64,000 nt of DNA from Chloroflexota bacterium (GTDB lineage Bacteria > Chloroflexota > Anaerolineae > Aggregatilineales > J027), in assembly GCA_016234595.1 (NCBI GenBank), contig JACRBG010000036.1, positions 124,001 through 188,000 on the forward strand, given 5' to 3'. Below, piece after piece: positions 36,876 through 45,427 of this stretch. Both the position numbers and the translations under genes were made by a program. Position 1 is the stretch's first letter. The number at the start of each line of letters is the position of its first letter. The notes beneath the pieces are model-generated. The model ran no database searches. It was not told the DNA's origin and was given only the letters and a program-made list of their open reading frames with translations.

Positions 36876-38480
36876 CTACTTTTCAATCTCAATTACACAG
36901 CGAAATCCAATATAGCCTTGCGGCACAGCAGAGTTTGAACGATAGGCGGCTCTTATGGCGATAGTGTCATCTCTATACGATCCACCTCGAACAACATGGC
37001 CTTGTCCACTAACCTCTGTAGGTACTCCCATAGGATTGTTTGTTTCCACTGGGTTGTAGCCGTCGGTATACCAGTCATTCACCCATTCGGCCACATTTCC
37101 ACTTAAATCCTGAACCCCAAAAGCATTTGCACCACCCTCACGCTGACCAACAGCTATGGGATCACCTATTTGGCTCAGAGAAAAATTTGCGTGAACATTT
37201 CCATCTGGAATCAAGTCTCCCCAAGGAAAAAGACGAGGTTCGTGGAGGTTTTCGGGATTATAGCTTGCAGCTAACTCCCATTCGGCTTCAGTAGGTAGAC
37301 GGCCTATTGTGTCTTCTTGCTCACCGCGATACGTACAAAATTGGTTTGCCTGCTGCCACGAGACCCAAACTACGGGGAATTCGCCACGTTCCTGATAGTA
37401 GTTTGATAACAAGGCTGAATTCGTGCGGCTTGGTTCTGAACAAATTCCCGCATTTACACAACCCTGATATTCACCGTTAGTAACTTCATGAATGTCCATG
37501 CAAAAACCATTTACTGTTATTTCGCGTTGTGGACGCTCATTGTTTGGCCCAATATTATTACCCATGAGGAAAGTGGCAGATGGTATAAAAGCCATCTCAA
37601 CCCCAAACTGAGAAGGACATTCGACAACAATCGCTTGAGTCGCTGAGGATGTTGGTACGGCGGTATCCGTTTGTGTTGATAGTGGCTCGGATGGCAAGGC
37701 TGAATTTGTGAAGGTAGAAGTCATTGATGCAGTAGCGGTTGAAGTATTTGTGGGTGTTGAGGTTGGTGTTTGGCTAGGTTGCTGGTTAGGAGTATTCGTA
37801 GGGTGAATGTCGAGTGATGGGCTTGCAATATCAGTATCATTTGCGGCGGCCTCACGGGTGGTAGACGCTGGAGTTTTGGTCGGGGTATCTGTCAAGCCTA
37901 GAGATGTTTGGGTTTGGCCCTGCTCATCTGTCTGATTTTGTTTGTGATTCTTATCTCCACCACTGAGCAAGATCACTAAAGCAACGATCAACCCTATAGT
38001 CACCAATCCTGCTATCCCACCTGCCATCAAGCGGCGTAATGGCGATAGTGGTAGAGTTGAACGTGTCGATAGGGGTGGGGAATTAGGACTCCTCGTTGTT
38101 GGTAATCTCAAACCCAACCGCCCAAATAACTGCTCTAGAGCAATTTCGTAAGGTTTTTCATGGAAATCTACATATTGGATTCGGCTAAGCTGGAAGTGTA
38201 TTTGAGAAGGCAACCAGCGAATCGGAATAATTTGTTTATCTTTATCAAAGTAATATTGCCATTCATTGCCAACATTCTTTGAAACCATAGCCGCAGGGGA
38301 CACGATGAGTAGCATCACATCACATAGGTCAAGCCCCTCTTGAATCACGCTACTCCAATTCATCCCAGGTGGAATATCTTCCACGTCCATCCAAATATCT
38401 GCACCAGCATCAGACAAATCGGTCGCCAACTTTCGGGCGAATTTTTCATCTGTCCGGCTATAACTAATGAAAATCCGCAT
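36876..38480 (-). CDS. TIR - transmembrane - formylglycine-generating-enzyme-like protein
   Basis: 534 residues. Residues 1-130: TIR domain (RIFISYSRTDEKFARKL, IWMDVEDIPPGMNW, VMLLIVSPAAMVSKNVGNEWQYY; the Glu of G-N-E-W is at the catalytic position). One membrane segment near residues 152-172 (AGGIAGLVTIGLIVALVILL), a Thr/Ser/Pro-rich linker, then an FGE-sulfatase domain (FLMGNNIGPNNERPQ, FCMDIHEVTNGEY, RLPTEAEWELAA, DLSGNVAEWVNDWY, VVRGGSYRD). The TIR end would be cytoplasmic and the FGE-like part outside. A transmembrane sensor-effector is likely. FGE-like domains are often binding rather than catalytic modules. Confidence 0.8.
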   Translation of the reverse strand: MRIFISYSRTDEKFARKLATDLSDAGADIWMDVEDIPPGMNWSSVIQEGLDLCDVMLLIVSPAAMVSKNVGNEWQYYFDKDKQIIPIRWLPSQIHFQLSRIQYVDFHEKPYEIALEQLFGRLGLRLPTTRSPNSPPLSTRSTLPLSPLRRLMAGGIAGLVTIGLIVALVILLSGGDKNHKQNQTDEQGQTQTSLGLTDTPTKTPASTTREAAANDTDIASPSLDIHPTNTPNQQPSQTPTSTPTNTSTATASMTSTFTNSALPSEPLSTQTDTAVPTSSATQAIVVECPSQFGVEMAFIPSATFLMGNNIGPNNERPQREITVNGFCMDIHEVTNGEYQGCVNAGICSEPSRTNSALLSNYYQERGEFPVVWVSWQQANQFCTYRGEQEDTIGRLPTEAEWELAASYNPENLHEPRLFPWGDLIPDGNVHANFSLSQIGDPIAVGQREGGANAFGVQDLSGNVAEWVNDWYTDGYNPVETNNPMGVPTEVSGQGHVVRGGSYRDDTIAIRAAYRSNSAVPQGYIGFRCVIEIEK

Positions 38481-38676
38481 AAGGGCATCTCACAAAAGGG
38501 ATGTGTTAAAAGTTGCTGCAACCAATATTTTAGCAATCCTTCAATTAACCGCAAATAGTCCAAATTGAACTTCCGAACATTGGAGGTCGTGTGAGACTGA
38601 CAACAAGGTAAAAAGATCTTAAAAGCCTCATATTTCAAGACTACAGCAAAAGCTACCTCGTCCTGTCTGTAATAGG

Positions 38677-39780
38677 TCACTCCAGTCCTATCCCCACAGG
38701 GCTGAAAGTGATTTCCGCCTCAACGGGAATAGGCCATAAATCCCGATGTTGAGTTGCAACGGCCATTGCTTCGGCGGTATCTAATAACTGTCCTACATCT
38801 TGCGTGCGTTCGGCAACCCCCAGCAGGTATTCAGCCGTGCGATAAGCATGATCCCAATCTCCGGTAGCGACTGGCGCAAGATGGGCAACCGGCTGCCCGG
38901 TCTCATCCTGCTGAATCGAGAGGATCGAGGTAATCGCCTCATGGGAGTTGTTCGGGTCAGGCTGATAGACCCCAATCCAATAGACAGTATTGGTGCTTTC
39001 ATCAAATAAGGGCGGCGGTGTGTTGGCCGGGTCAAAATCCTCGGCTTGTAGGCCCAAACCACGCATAACGGCTTGCAATTCATGGGGTTGGTCAATTTCC
39101 TCACGGGCCAGTTCAGCCCCACTCACCTCCACCACCTGTGTCAGAAGTTGATCGCGTGCGGCCCATATCGCCTCAGCCTGAAAATCAGGGGTATCAGGGG
39201 CAAACGTGTTGTCCACCACCTCCCACTGAGTATCTGTCAGCGGTTGCCATTCGCCACGCTGCTGAATGAGTCCATGCGCGAAGTTGCCTAAATCGGGGTC
39301 GGATACACCCGCTTCATCGGCCAAGCGGTAGATATTGTCCCGCATTTCTTCGGCACGTTCCAAATGAGGTGCATCCGCCATATGCAGATACGCCCCTTTT
39401 TGGTCGCCTGTCTGAGGATCGTGCCAAACTTCCATGATGCCTACCGCATAATGATCTGGGTCAGGGGCATCGGCAAAGACTTCCTCAATCAAGACGCCGC
39501 TCTGCTGCAACCGCCATGTACTCGCTCGTTCGATAGTTAGGCTCTCCGATGCAGGGGTGGTTGTCTGGGTGGGATAGACCTCGGCAGGTAATTCTAGCGG
39601 CTCATCGGCATATAACTCCGCTGGCACACCATAATCCTGTGCCGCAGGGATGGGTGGCGCATACTGCTCCAGTTCATCCGCCATCGGCAGGAAATCTGGC
39701 GGTTCAGAGGGCGTGGCATCTTCAAAGTCCCATTCCGGCGGCTCTTCGATCAACCAGTCATCGGCAGGTGGTAGACTCAT
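38677..39780 (-). CDS. polyvalent-type acidic protein
   Basis: 367 residues with an acidic, Pro-rich N-terminus. Middle and end carry module-like segments (YAVGIMEVWHDPQTGDQKGAYLHMA, ERAEEMRDNIYRLADEAG) of the style of the two large polyvalent proteins nearby, with a paired strand segment NTVYWIGVYQPD near residue 270. It begins 14 bases downstream of topoisomerase I, so it is in that operon. It is separated from the other polyvalent genes by the TIR-FGE pair, which looks inserted. Function unknown. Confidence 0.55.
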   Translation of the reverse strand: MSLPPADDWLIEEPPEWDFEDATPSEPPDFLPMADELEQYAPPIPAAQDYGVPAELYADEPLELPAEVYPTQTTTPASESLTIERASTWRLQQSGVLIEEVFADAPDPDHYAVGIMEVWHDPQTGDQKGAYLHMADAPHLERAEEMRDNIYRLADEAGVSDPDLGNFAHGLIQQRGEWQPLTDTQWEVVDNTFAPDTPDFQAEAIWAARDQLLTQVVEVSGAELAREEIDQPHELQAVMRGLGLQAEDFDPANTPPPLFDESTNTVYWIGVYQPDPNNSHEAITSILSIQQDETGQPVAHLAPVATGDWDHAYRTAEYLLGVAERTQDVGQLLDTAEAMAVATQHRDLWPIPVEAEITFSPVGIGLE

Positions 39781-39794
39781 GCCAGCACCTCACT

Positions 39795-41699
39795 CTAAGA
39801 TTTAGCAGGTTGTAGAATTAAGGGCTGGTGTTCCAAGCCCACCGAATAGCGGCACTTGGGAAAGGCCGAACAGCCAATGAACTGCCCCTTCGAGCCAATG
39901 CGATAGACCAGATCGCTGCCACACTGTGGGCATGGCTCACCTGTTTTCGGCGGTTCAGGGCGCTTTTCTTGGGGTGGTAAAGCACGGATTTCAGCTGCCG
40001 CGCCGCGCAGCAGGGGTTGGAATTCACCCCAAAAGGCTTGCAGCACATCTAGTTCTTCGCGCTGCCCCGCCGCAATCTCATCCAGTGTGCTTTCCATCCG
40101 GGCGGTGTAATCATCAGCCAACAAAGTGGCAAAACCACCCATCAGATAGTCGGTCAGTTTCAGCCCTGTCTGGGTAGGGATCAGACGCTTTTTCTCCAAA
40201 CGCACGTACTCGCGTGATTTGAGATTACTCAAAATGGCGGCATAGGTGCTAGGTCGCCCAATACCGCGTTTTTCCAATTCATGCACCACTTGTGCTTCGG
40301 TGAAACGCGCCGGGGCTTGGGTTTGTTTCTGTTGGGGCAACAATTTCTGCAGGGTTAGGGGTTGGCCTTCCTGCAACACGGGCAGAGTGACTTCCACCTC
40401 GGCTGATTCATCCGCTTCCACATCGGAATCCGCTTGATACACCCGCCGGAAACCATCGAATTGCGGGGTCACGCTACGAGCAGACAATTTTACGGGAAAG
40501 GGCTGGCCCACTTGTTTGCCTGTCAGCACCGTGATGACTTGTATGTTGTCCACTCCTGCCGTCATCTGACTTGCGACAAAACGCCGCCAGATCAGCCCAT
40601 ACAAAGCGGCCCCTTCACCCACCTCCTCCTTCATCTGATCGGGTGTGATGGTCACATCCGTTGGGCGAATCGCTTCATGGGCCTCCTGTGCATTGGGTTT
40701 GCTCTTGTACTGCGGCTTCTCGGACGGGACATACTGCGCCCCATAAGTCTTGCCAACAAAGTCTAGCGCGGCTGTTTGCGCTTCTGGTGCGATAAACACG
40801 GCATCGGTTCGCATATAGGTAATGAGCGCGGCCTCGTAAAGCAGTTGAGCCAATTGCATGGTCTTTTCAGGCGACAATCCCAAAGTGCTGCTGGCGGCCT
40901 GCTGCAAGGTGCTAGTCGTGAAAGGCGCTGGTGGTTTTCGCTGGACGGTTTCGGTATTGATCTCACCTACCCAATAAGCCGCACCATTGAGAGTCGCGGC
41001 CAACCGTTTGACAAACTCCACTTCTTTGAGAGGCAGTTCTTTACCTTGCACTTGAGTGAGTTTGGCTTTGAAACTCGATGTCCCTACGCTCAATAATGCT
41101 TCAATGCTGAAGTAGGTCTCCGGGGCGAAGGACTGAATCGCCCGTTCACGTTCGACTACGAGACGCAGGGCTGGCGACTGGACTCGTCCAGCCGAATAGC
41201 GGCCATCCAAAACACGGCAGGCAATGGGGCTAACCAGATACCCTACTAAACGATCCAGTTTACGACGGGCATGTTGCGCTGAAACCAAGGCCATATCCAA
41301 ACGCCGGGGATTTTCCACCGCGTGCCGAACTGCTGTTTGCGTAATAGCGGTGAACGTCACTCGCATCACGGGTTTCTCACGTGGCAGTTTGGTGAGTGCC
41401 AAAATGTGGGCGGCAATGGCTTCGCCTTCACGGTCAGGGTCGGTTGCCAAATAGATGGCCTCGGCCTCCTGCATCGCTTTGATCAAGCGCTTGATGACGG
41501 TGTTTTTACCTGCGACTGCCGCCCATTTTGGAACGAAACCACCTTCCACATCAATACCAAGTTCATCGGCAGGCAGATCACGCACATGGCCCATTGAAGC
41601 CATGACACGAAATTCGCTCCCTAAATAAGACTGTATCTTCTTAACTTTTCCCGGCGATTCGACAATCACCAGGCGTTTAGCCACCTTCGATTTGCTCAT
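39795..41699 (-). CDS. topA: DNA topoisomerase I (type IA)
   Basis: 634 residues. Toprim motifs VESPGKVKKIQSYLG near residue 14 and ATDPDREGEA near 85-94, SAGRVQSPALRL near 169, active-site Tyr295 in ALITYMRTDA, and EAHEAIRPTD. A C-terminal four-Cys zinc ribbon (CPQCGSDL, CSAFPKC) is present. It is shorter than chromosomal TopA, with only one such ribbon. It would relax negative supercoils or decatenate the element during replication or transfer. The start overlaps the stop of the 57-residue gene upstream (ATGA), indicating coupled translation. Confidence 0.88.
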   Translation of the reverse strand: MSKSKVAKRLVIVESPGKVKKIQSYLGSEFRVMASMGHVRDLPADELGIDVEGGFVPKWAAVAGKNTVIKRLIKAMQEAEAIYLATDPDREGEAIAAHILALTKLPREKPVMRVTFTAITQTAVRHAVENPRRLDMALVSAQHARRKLDRLVGYLVSPIACRVLDGRYSAGRVQSPALRLVVERERAIQSFAPETYFSIEALLSVGTSSFKAKLTQVQGKELPLKEVEFVKRLAATLNGAAYWVGEINTETVQRKPPAPFTTSTLQQAASSTLGLSPEKTMQLAQLLYEAALITYMRTDAVFIAPEAQTAALDFVGKTYGAQYVPSEKPQYKSKPNAQEAHEAIRPTDVTITPDQMKEEVGEGAALYGLIWRRFVASQMTAGVDNIQVITVLTGKQVGQPFPVKLSARSVTPQFDGFRRVYQADSDVEADESAEVEVTLPVLQEGQPLTLQKLLPQQKQTQAPARFTEAQVVHELEKRGIGRPSTYAAILSNLKSREYVRLEKKRLIPTQTGLKLTDYLMGGFATLLADDYTARMESTLDEIAAGQREELDVLQAFWGEFQPLLRGAAAEIRALPPQEKRPEPPKTGEPCPQCGSDLVYRIGSKGQFIGCSAFPKCRYSVGLEHQPLILQPAKS

Positions 41700-41869
41700 T
41701 TCTGTTCCTTCCGCTGGCCTGCCCCTTTGAGATTCTCCTCAGCCGCTGCAATATACTGTTCCAACTGCTTCAGCTTACGCATGAGAAACAACGGCCACTC
41801 GATGAAAGCGTGATAGGCATCCTTTTCCAAAACCTGAAAGGTGGTGGTATCTGTCATCTTTTTTGCCAT
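41696..41869 (-). CDS. small helical protein upstream of topoisomerase
   Basis: 57 residues from the ATG at 41869, with AAGGAG 6-7 bases upstream; its TGA overlaps the topA ATG. Sequence starts MAKKMTDTTTFQVLEKDAYH, then FIEWPLFLMRKLKQLEQYIAAAEENL. It is helical and amphipathic, likely a small adaptor. I do not recognise it. Good ribosome binding site and coupling make it a real gene. Confidence 0.6.
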   Translation of the reverse strand: MAKKMTDTTTFQVLEKDAYHAFIEWPLFLMRKLKQLEQYIAAAEENLKGAGQRKEQK

Positions 41870-41880
41870 CGAATCTCCTT

Positions 41881-42165
41881 TTAGGTCGAACTAAACCGCC
41901 GCAACTCATCCCGCGAGGCGCGGTTAAAAAGGTAAAATGTGCCTTCATCTTGTATATCTAGTAGAAAATGAAAGCGCGGCAGTGAAGAAATAATCGAGAG
42001 GTGCTGTTCATTAAAATGCTGAAAAGCCGCATCTTCTCGAAAGACATTCATGCCCTGCTTTTGGGCAAAAATGACCCGAATTGGGCTATTCTCGAAGATC
42101 AGTCGAGCCTTGCCTTCTAGGAAAATACTCATGTTTTGATACATCTCATAGAGACCAAAGTTCAC
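41881..42165 (-). CDS. small hypothetical protein, first gene of the minus-strand operon
   Basis: 94 residues if begun at the GTG at 42165; ATGs at 42144 and 42132 are alternatives and no site clearly decides. Mixed fold (RLIFENSPIRVIFAQKQG, RFHFLLDIQDEGTFYLFNR) resembling a small scaffold domain. It ends 11 bases before the 57-residue gene, so it probably leads the operon 42165-38677. Divergent from the ParM-like gene. Confidence 0.45.
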   Translation of the reverse strand: MNFGLYEMYQNMSIFLEGKARLIFENSPIRVIFAQKQGMNVFREDAAFQHFNEQHLSIISSLPRFHFLLDIQDEGTFYLFNRASRDELRRFSST

Positions 42166-42315
42166 GCCCCTTCGCGTTGCATGAGGTGGTACGGGTTGTA
42201 GAAAACCACCTGCTCGACCAAAACGGCAATCCCAGAGCTGACTTACCCCCCTTCAGGGAGTAGGTTGGCTCTGTTTGCATTTCGATAGCCATATAAAGAA
42301 GAAAGGACTTTCAAG

Positions 42316-43362
42316 ATGGCAAAAAATAATAAACGACCCAACCCCGACAGCCTGCTCACCATCGGACTCGATGTAGGCTATGGGGCCGTCAAAGCGGTGA
42401 CTTCGGATACCGCCCTTGTTTTCCCGTCGGTGTGCGGACATGCCCGCGAGATCAAGTTCCAACAGGATGAGATTGCCGAGCGGCATCCGGGCGATCAAAT
42501 TCAAGATGATGAGGGTCGCTGGTTCGTCGGTGATCTAGCCCTCATCCAACTGACTCCCGGTGAGTTGTTGCGTTTACGGGGTCGTACTGCCAACGAAGAT
42601 GCCCTAGGCAATGTCTTTCGTCGCCGCCTGATGAAAGTCGTCATCGGCAAGCTGATGACAGGCATCTATGACGAACCGGTTGTCCATATCCGTATTGCGT
42701 CGGGCTTGCCAGTCGATCATATGGGGGATAGCGACGATCTCAAAGCGGCGCTACTCGGTCAGCATCTCATCAAGACCGATACGGCGCATCTCATCGCCAA
42801 TGTCGTTGAGGTGATGGTCATGCCGCAGCCGCTGGGCTGCCTCTACAGCGTGATCCTGACCCCCGAAGGCGAGGTGAATCGCAATCATATCTACAAACGC
42901 ACGGGCGTGGTGGATGTGGGAACCTATACCGTCGATATTGCCCTCGATGACGAAGGCGAGTTCATCAGTGCCGACAGCGGCAGTGTGGAAGGCGGGGTCT
43001 ACATGGCACATAACCATATTGCGGCCATCCTCGAAAAACGCTATCGCCAGAAAATGCCCTTCAAAATGATTGATGAAACGCTGCGGACCGGCACCTTTCG
43101 GGCGCATGGTGAACTGGTGGATATGTCCGCCGAGGTCGAAGAGGCGTTGGCCTCGTTGCGCTCCGCCACACTCAACCTCATCGCGGAAATGTGGAAATCC
43201 GGTACCGGCGTGGATGTCATGCTGCTGTGTGGCGGGGGTGCGGAATTGGTTTACGAGTCCGTTAAGGCAGCCTATCCGCAGACCCATCTCGTCCGCGATG
43301 CCCAGCTTGCCAACGCACGCGGTTATCTCAACTATGCCCGGTTCAAGGAAACGCATTCGTGA
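42316..43362 (+). CDS. ParM/actin-like protein, PRTRC protein D-like
   Basis: 348 residues. Actin-fold signatures: TIGLDVGYGAVKAV at the N-terminus (phosphate 1), VVDVGTYTVDIALDDEGEF near 198 (phosphate 2), and LLCGGGAELVYESV near 305 (adenosine). Conserved actin-like plasmid proteins of this type segregate plasmids; PRTRC protein D is in this family. It is followed by a ParR-like gene and iterons, so a type II partition locus is likely. The PRTRC E1/E2/ubiquitin genes lie about 28 kb away in the same element. Confidence 0.78.
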   Translation: MAKNNKRPNPDSLLTIGLDVGYGAVKAVTSDTALVFPSVCGHAREIKFQQDEIAERHPGDQIQDDEGRWFVGDLALIQLTPGELLRLRGRTANEDALGNVFRRRLMKVVIGKLMTGIYDEPVVHIRIASGLPVDHMGDSDDLKAALLGQHLIKTDTAHLIANVVEVMVMPQPLGCLYSVILTPEGEVNRNHIYKRTGVVDVGTYTVDIALDDEGEFISADSGSVEGGVYMAHNHIAAILEKRYRQKMPFKMIDETLRTGTFRAHGELVDMSAEVEEALASLRSATLNLIAEMWKSGTGVDVMLLCGGGAELVYESVKAAYPQTHLVRDAQLANARGYLNYARFKETHS

Positions 43363-43364
43363 GC

Positions 43365-43400
43365 GGTTGTACTGGGTTGTACTGGTTGTACGGTACAACC
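43365..43400. repeat. GGTTGTAC iterons between the ParM-like and ParR-like genes
   Basis: GGTTGTAC occurs three times in the same direction (43365-43372, 43375-43382, 43384-43391), and then GTACAACC (43393-43400) is its reverse complement, making a perfect GGTTGTAC-G-GTACAACC dyad. A likely binding site for the ParR-like protein, as centromere and operator. A partial copy (GGTTGTAG) lies in the upstream region near 42190. Confidence 0.65.
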
Positions 43401-43432
43401 TAGTTTAACTGATGTGCAAAGGAGAAAAACAC

Positions 43433-43846
43433 ATGACCGTGAACATGATGGAACACCGCACGAGCAAAATCATCGGCTTCAAAGCGTTCTTTGAACGCGA
43501 TGACGACATTCTGGATTGGTGGGAGAACATCCCATCCGGTGAGCGCAGTCACGTTTTGCGAAGCCTCATCCGGGCTTACCTGACGGGTGAAGTGATCGTC
43601 ACCCCATATGGCGAGGAAGCAGTCGCTTTCAGCAGTAGCGTGCAATTAGCCCGTGTCCAGTCCGACACTACCCAAATCCGGGATGCTGTCATGGAAATCC
43701 CGACCTACCTTGAGCAGATTATCAGCCAGAAGATGCGCGGGGTACAGGTAGCCCCTGCCATCCAACCGAATGCCATGCTCACTGGGACGGCGAGCGAAGA
43801 TGATGCGGAGAAGCGCATCCAACGGATGCAGAAAAAGAGTTGGTAA
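43433..43846 (+). CDS. ParR-like ribbon-helix-helix adaptor
   Basis: 137 residues from the ATG at 43433, which has GGAG 8 bases upstream. The N-terminus has KIIGFKAFFERDDDILDWWENIPSGERSHVLRSLIRAYL, the strand-helix-helix pattern of ParR. The C-terminus is helical, charged and ends in KRIQRMQKKSW, as ParR tails bind the actin-like filament. Immediately after iterons and after the ParM-like gene. It directly abuts the relaxase-like gene (stop 43846, start 43847). Confidence 0.6.
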   Translation: MTVNMMEHRTSKIIGFKAFFERDDDILDWWENIPSGERSHVLRSLIRAYLTGEVIVTPYGEEAVAFSSSVQLARVQSDTTQIRDAVMEIPTYLEQIISQKMRGVQVAPAIQPNAMLTGTASEDDAEKRIQRMQKKSW

Positions 43847-44593
43847 ATGCCCAAGCCCGTCATTATCCCCAAATGGGCCTACTTCAAGCCCAGCAAAGCT
43901 GCCCATCGCGGCTTGAAAAAATACCTCAAGTACGTAGCGTTTCGTGAAAACCCGGAACATTTCGAGCTTGAAGAACACGAAAAATGGACGGATTGCGGCT
44001 TGGGAAGTAACTGGCGGGAGGTGTATGCCAAGCTCACCGAGTTGAAAGGACCCTACATTTTGGCCCATAACATGCTCATTTCGCCCGCCCCTGACCTGAT
44101 GGAACTGGTGCCGGATGAACTCAAACATGAGCTAGTGCGCGAGGTCACGGAGCGTACCATCGAGACTTGGCATATCCAAAGAGGACTCACGGTGCCGGAG
44201 TATTCTTTTTGCCTCCACGACCGCGACACCTCCGACTATGGCTTGAGCCAAGTCCATGCCCATATCTTCATCGCTGGAACCATCGAAAACAGTCTGGGCG
44301 AACGCGAATCCCATCGGGTCGGCAAGTCGCAAGTAGTCGCCACGCCCTACGCCCTCGAACGGCAGGATAACCTGCACCGCATCGCCCGTGATCAGATGGA
44401 GCAAATGCTGGATCGTACTATTGGTGTGGAGTGGCGTGAGCTGCGTCCGCCTGATCCCGAACCTGCCTCAACCGAACAACCGACCCTCTGGGATGAACTG
44501 ATGGCCGATGTCACCGTTGATTCACCACAGGCGGAGAAGCCGCAACCACCGAGCATTCCACCTACTACACCCAGCTTAGATTTGGAGCTTTAG
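43847..44593 (+). CDS. relaxase-like mobilization protein (copy 2)
   Basis: 248 residues. Core motif VHAHIFIAGTIE near residue 145 with preceding YSFCLHDRDTSDYGL, and an N-terminal Tyr-containing YLKYVAF near residue 28. All line up with the protein at 16505, so the two are paralogues of a HUH-type nickase-like family. The C-terminal ~60 residues are Pro/Glu-rich. It abuts the ParR-like gene and precedes the second hairpin array, unlike copy 1, which follows its array. The activity is inferred. Confidence 0.6.
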   Translation: MPKPVIIPKWAYFKPSKAAHRGLKKYLKYVAFRENPEHFELEEHEKWTDCGLGSNWREVYAKLTELKGPYILAHNMLISPAPDLMELVPDELKHELVREVTERTIETWHIQRGLTVPEYSFCLHDRDTSDYGLSQVHAHIFIAGTIENSLGERESHRVGKSQVVATPYALERQDNLHRIARDQMEQMLDRTIGVEWRELRPPDPEPASTEQPTLWDELMADVTVDSPQAEKPQPPSIPPTTPSLDLEL

Positions 44594-44620
44594 GATGACA
44601 ACACCGACCACATCAGCCAC

Positions 44621-44782
44621 GCGGCGACAGCCGCTGAGAGCGAACACCTTCGGGGTGTTCGCAGGTGTCCGGCCCCGTAAAACCGCAGCCAAATGCGTCA
44701 CTTTAGGGCGGGCCGGCCACCCTACCCAGTTCGGAGAACGGGTAGCAAGTTTAATCAACTTGCCCCACCGCAGGCGGCGGGG
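44621..44782. other. second candidate origin of transfer, hairpin array
   Basis: Gene-free region 44594-44912 between a relaxase-like gene and an RHH gene. Inverted repeats: GCGGC/GCCGC (44621-44634), GCGAACACC/GGTGTTCGC (44640-44662), CTACCC(A)GTTC/GAACGGGTAG (44722-44745), GCAAGTT/AACTTGC (44745-44763), CCCC..GGGG (44763-44782). The GCAAG..CTTGCCCC stem followed by a C4/G4 stem matches the one at 15736-15775 in order and spacing while the paired bases differ, as compensatory changes would give. This suggests a conserved structured site. Confidence 0.5.
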
Positions 44783-44912
44783 AAGACACGTCGGGCTTGG
44801 CCCACCATGCGATGCGGCGCGATTGTCACCGCACCACCTGAAAAGTATCGGCTACCCGACTTTGCCGAATGCACCCATCCCAAATTCACACCCTATATAA
44901 GGAGAGAACATC

Positions 44913-45293
44913 TTGAGCAACGAGAATCAACCCATCTATGACCACCGTCTCACGACGGGCATCACTGCACAGATGAATGCTCGACTGGATACACTGGCGA
45001 ACATCCGCAAACAAGCCAAGGCGGAGTTGGTGCGTGAAGCGATTCGTTTCTGGCTAGATCATCAAGAAGATGCGGCCATGAGCCGCCAGTTCTTCACCAA
45101 GAGCTTTCAGCGTCGCATGGACTATCTCGACTGGCAGCTTGAAGTGCTGATGCAAATGCTCACCGTGCTGGCGAAAAAACCCGAACTGCTGGAACTGGCA
45201 ATAAGAGAAGCCCTCAAGGGCCATCTCACGGTGGTTTTGCAGAACGGGGGCCTGCGTCGCAGTGCCCAGAACCGCAAACCGCCAGAGGATTAA
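44913..45293 (+). CDS. ribbon-helix-helix relaxosome accessory protein (copy 2)
   Basis: 126 residues from a TTG at 44913 with GGAGAG 6 bases upstream. Strand-like TTGITAQMNARLDTL, then AKAELVREAIRFWLDHQEDAAMSRQFFTKSFQRRM: the same V-R-E-A-I-R-x-x-L-D and S-R-x-x-F-x-K-S-x-Q-R pattern as the protein at 16052. Likely binds the hairpin array just upstream and aids nicking or represses its own expression. Confidence 0.65.
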   Translation: MSNENQPIYDHRLTTGITAQMNARLDTLANIRKQAKAELVREAIRFWLDHQEDAAMSRQFFTKSFQRRMDYLDWQLEVLMQMLTVLAKKPELLELAIREALKGHLTVVLQNGGLRRSAQNRKPPED

Positions 45294-45427
45294 CCTAACT
45301 GGCGGCAGGGGAAAGCTGGTAGCTTCCGAATTGATGTGACTATCAAGAGGATACACCAGCCCTCCCTCTGCTGTCCAACATTTTGTGAAACAGAAACAGA
45401 CCCGTAGCTAAAAAGGACAGGGAGAAA

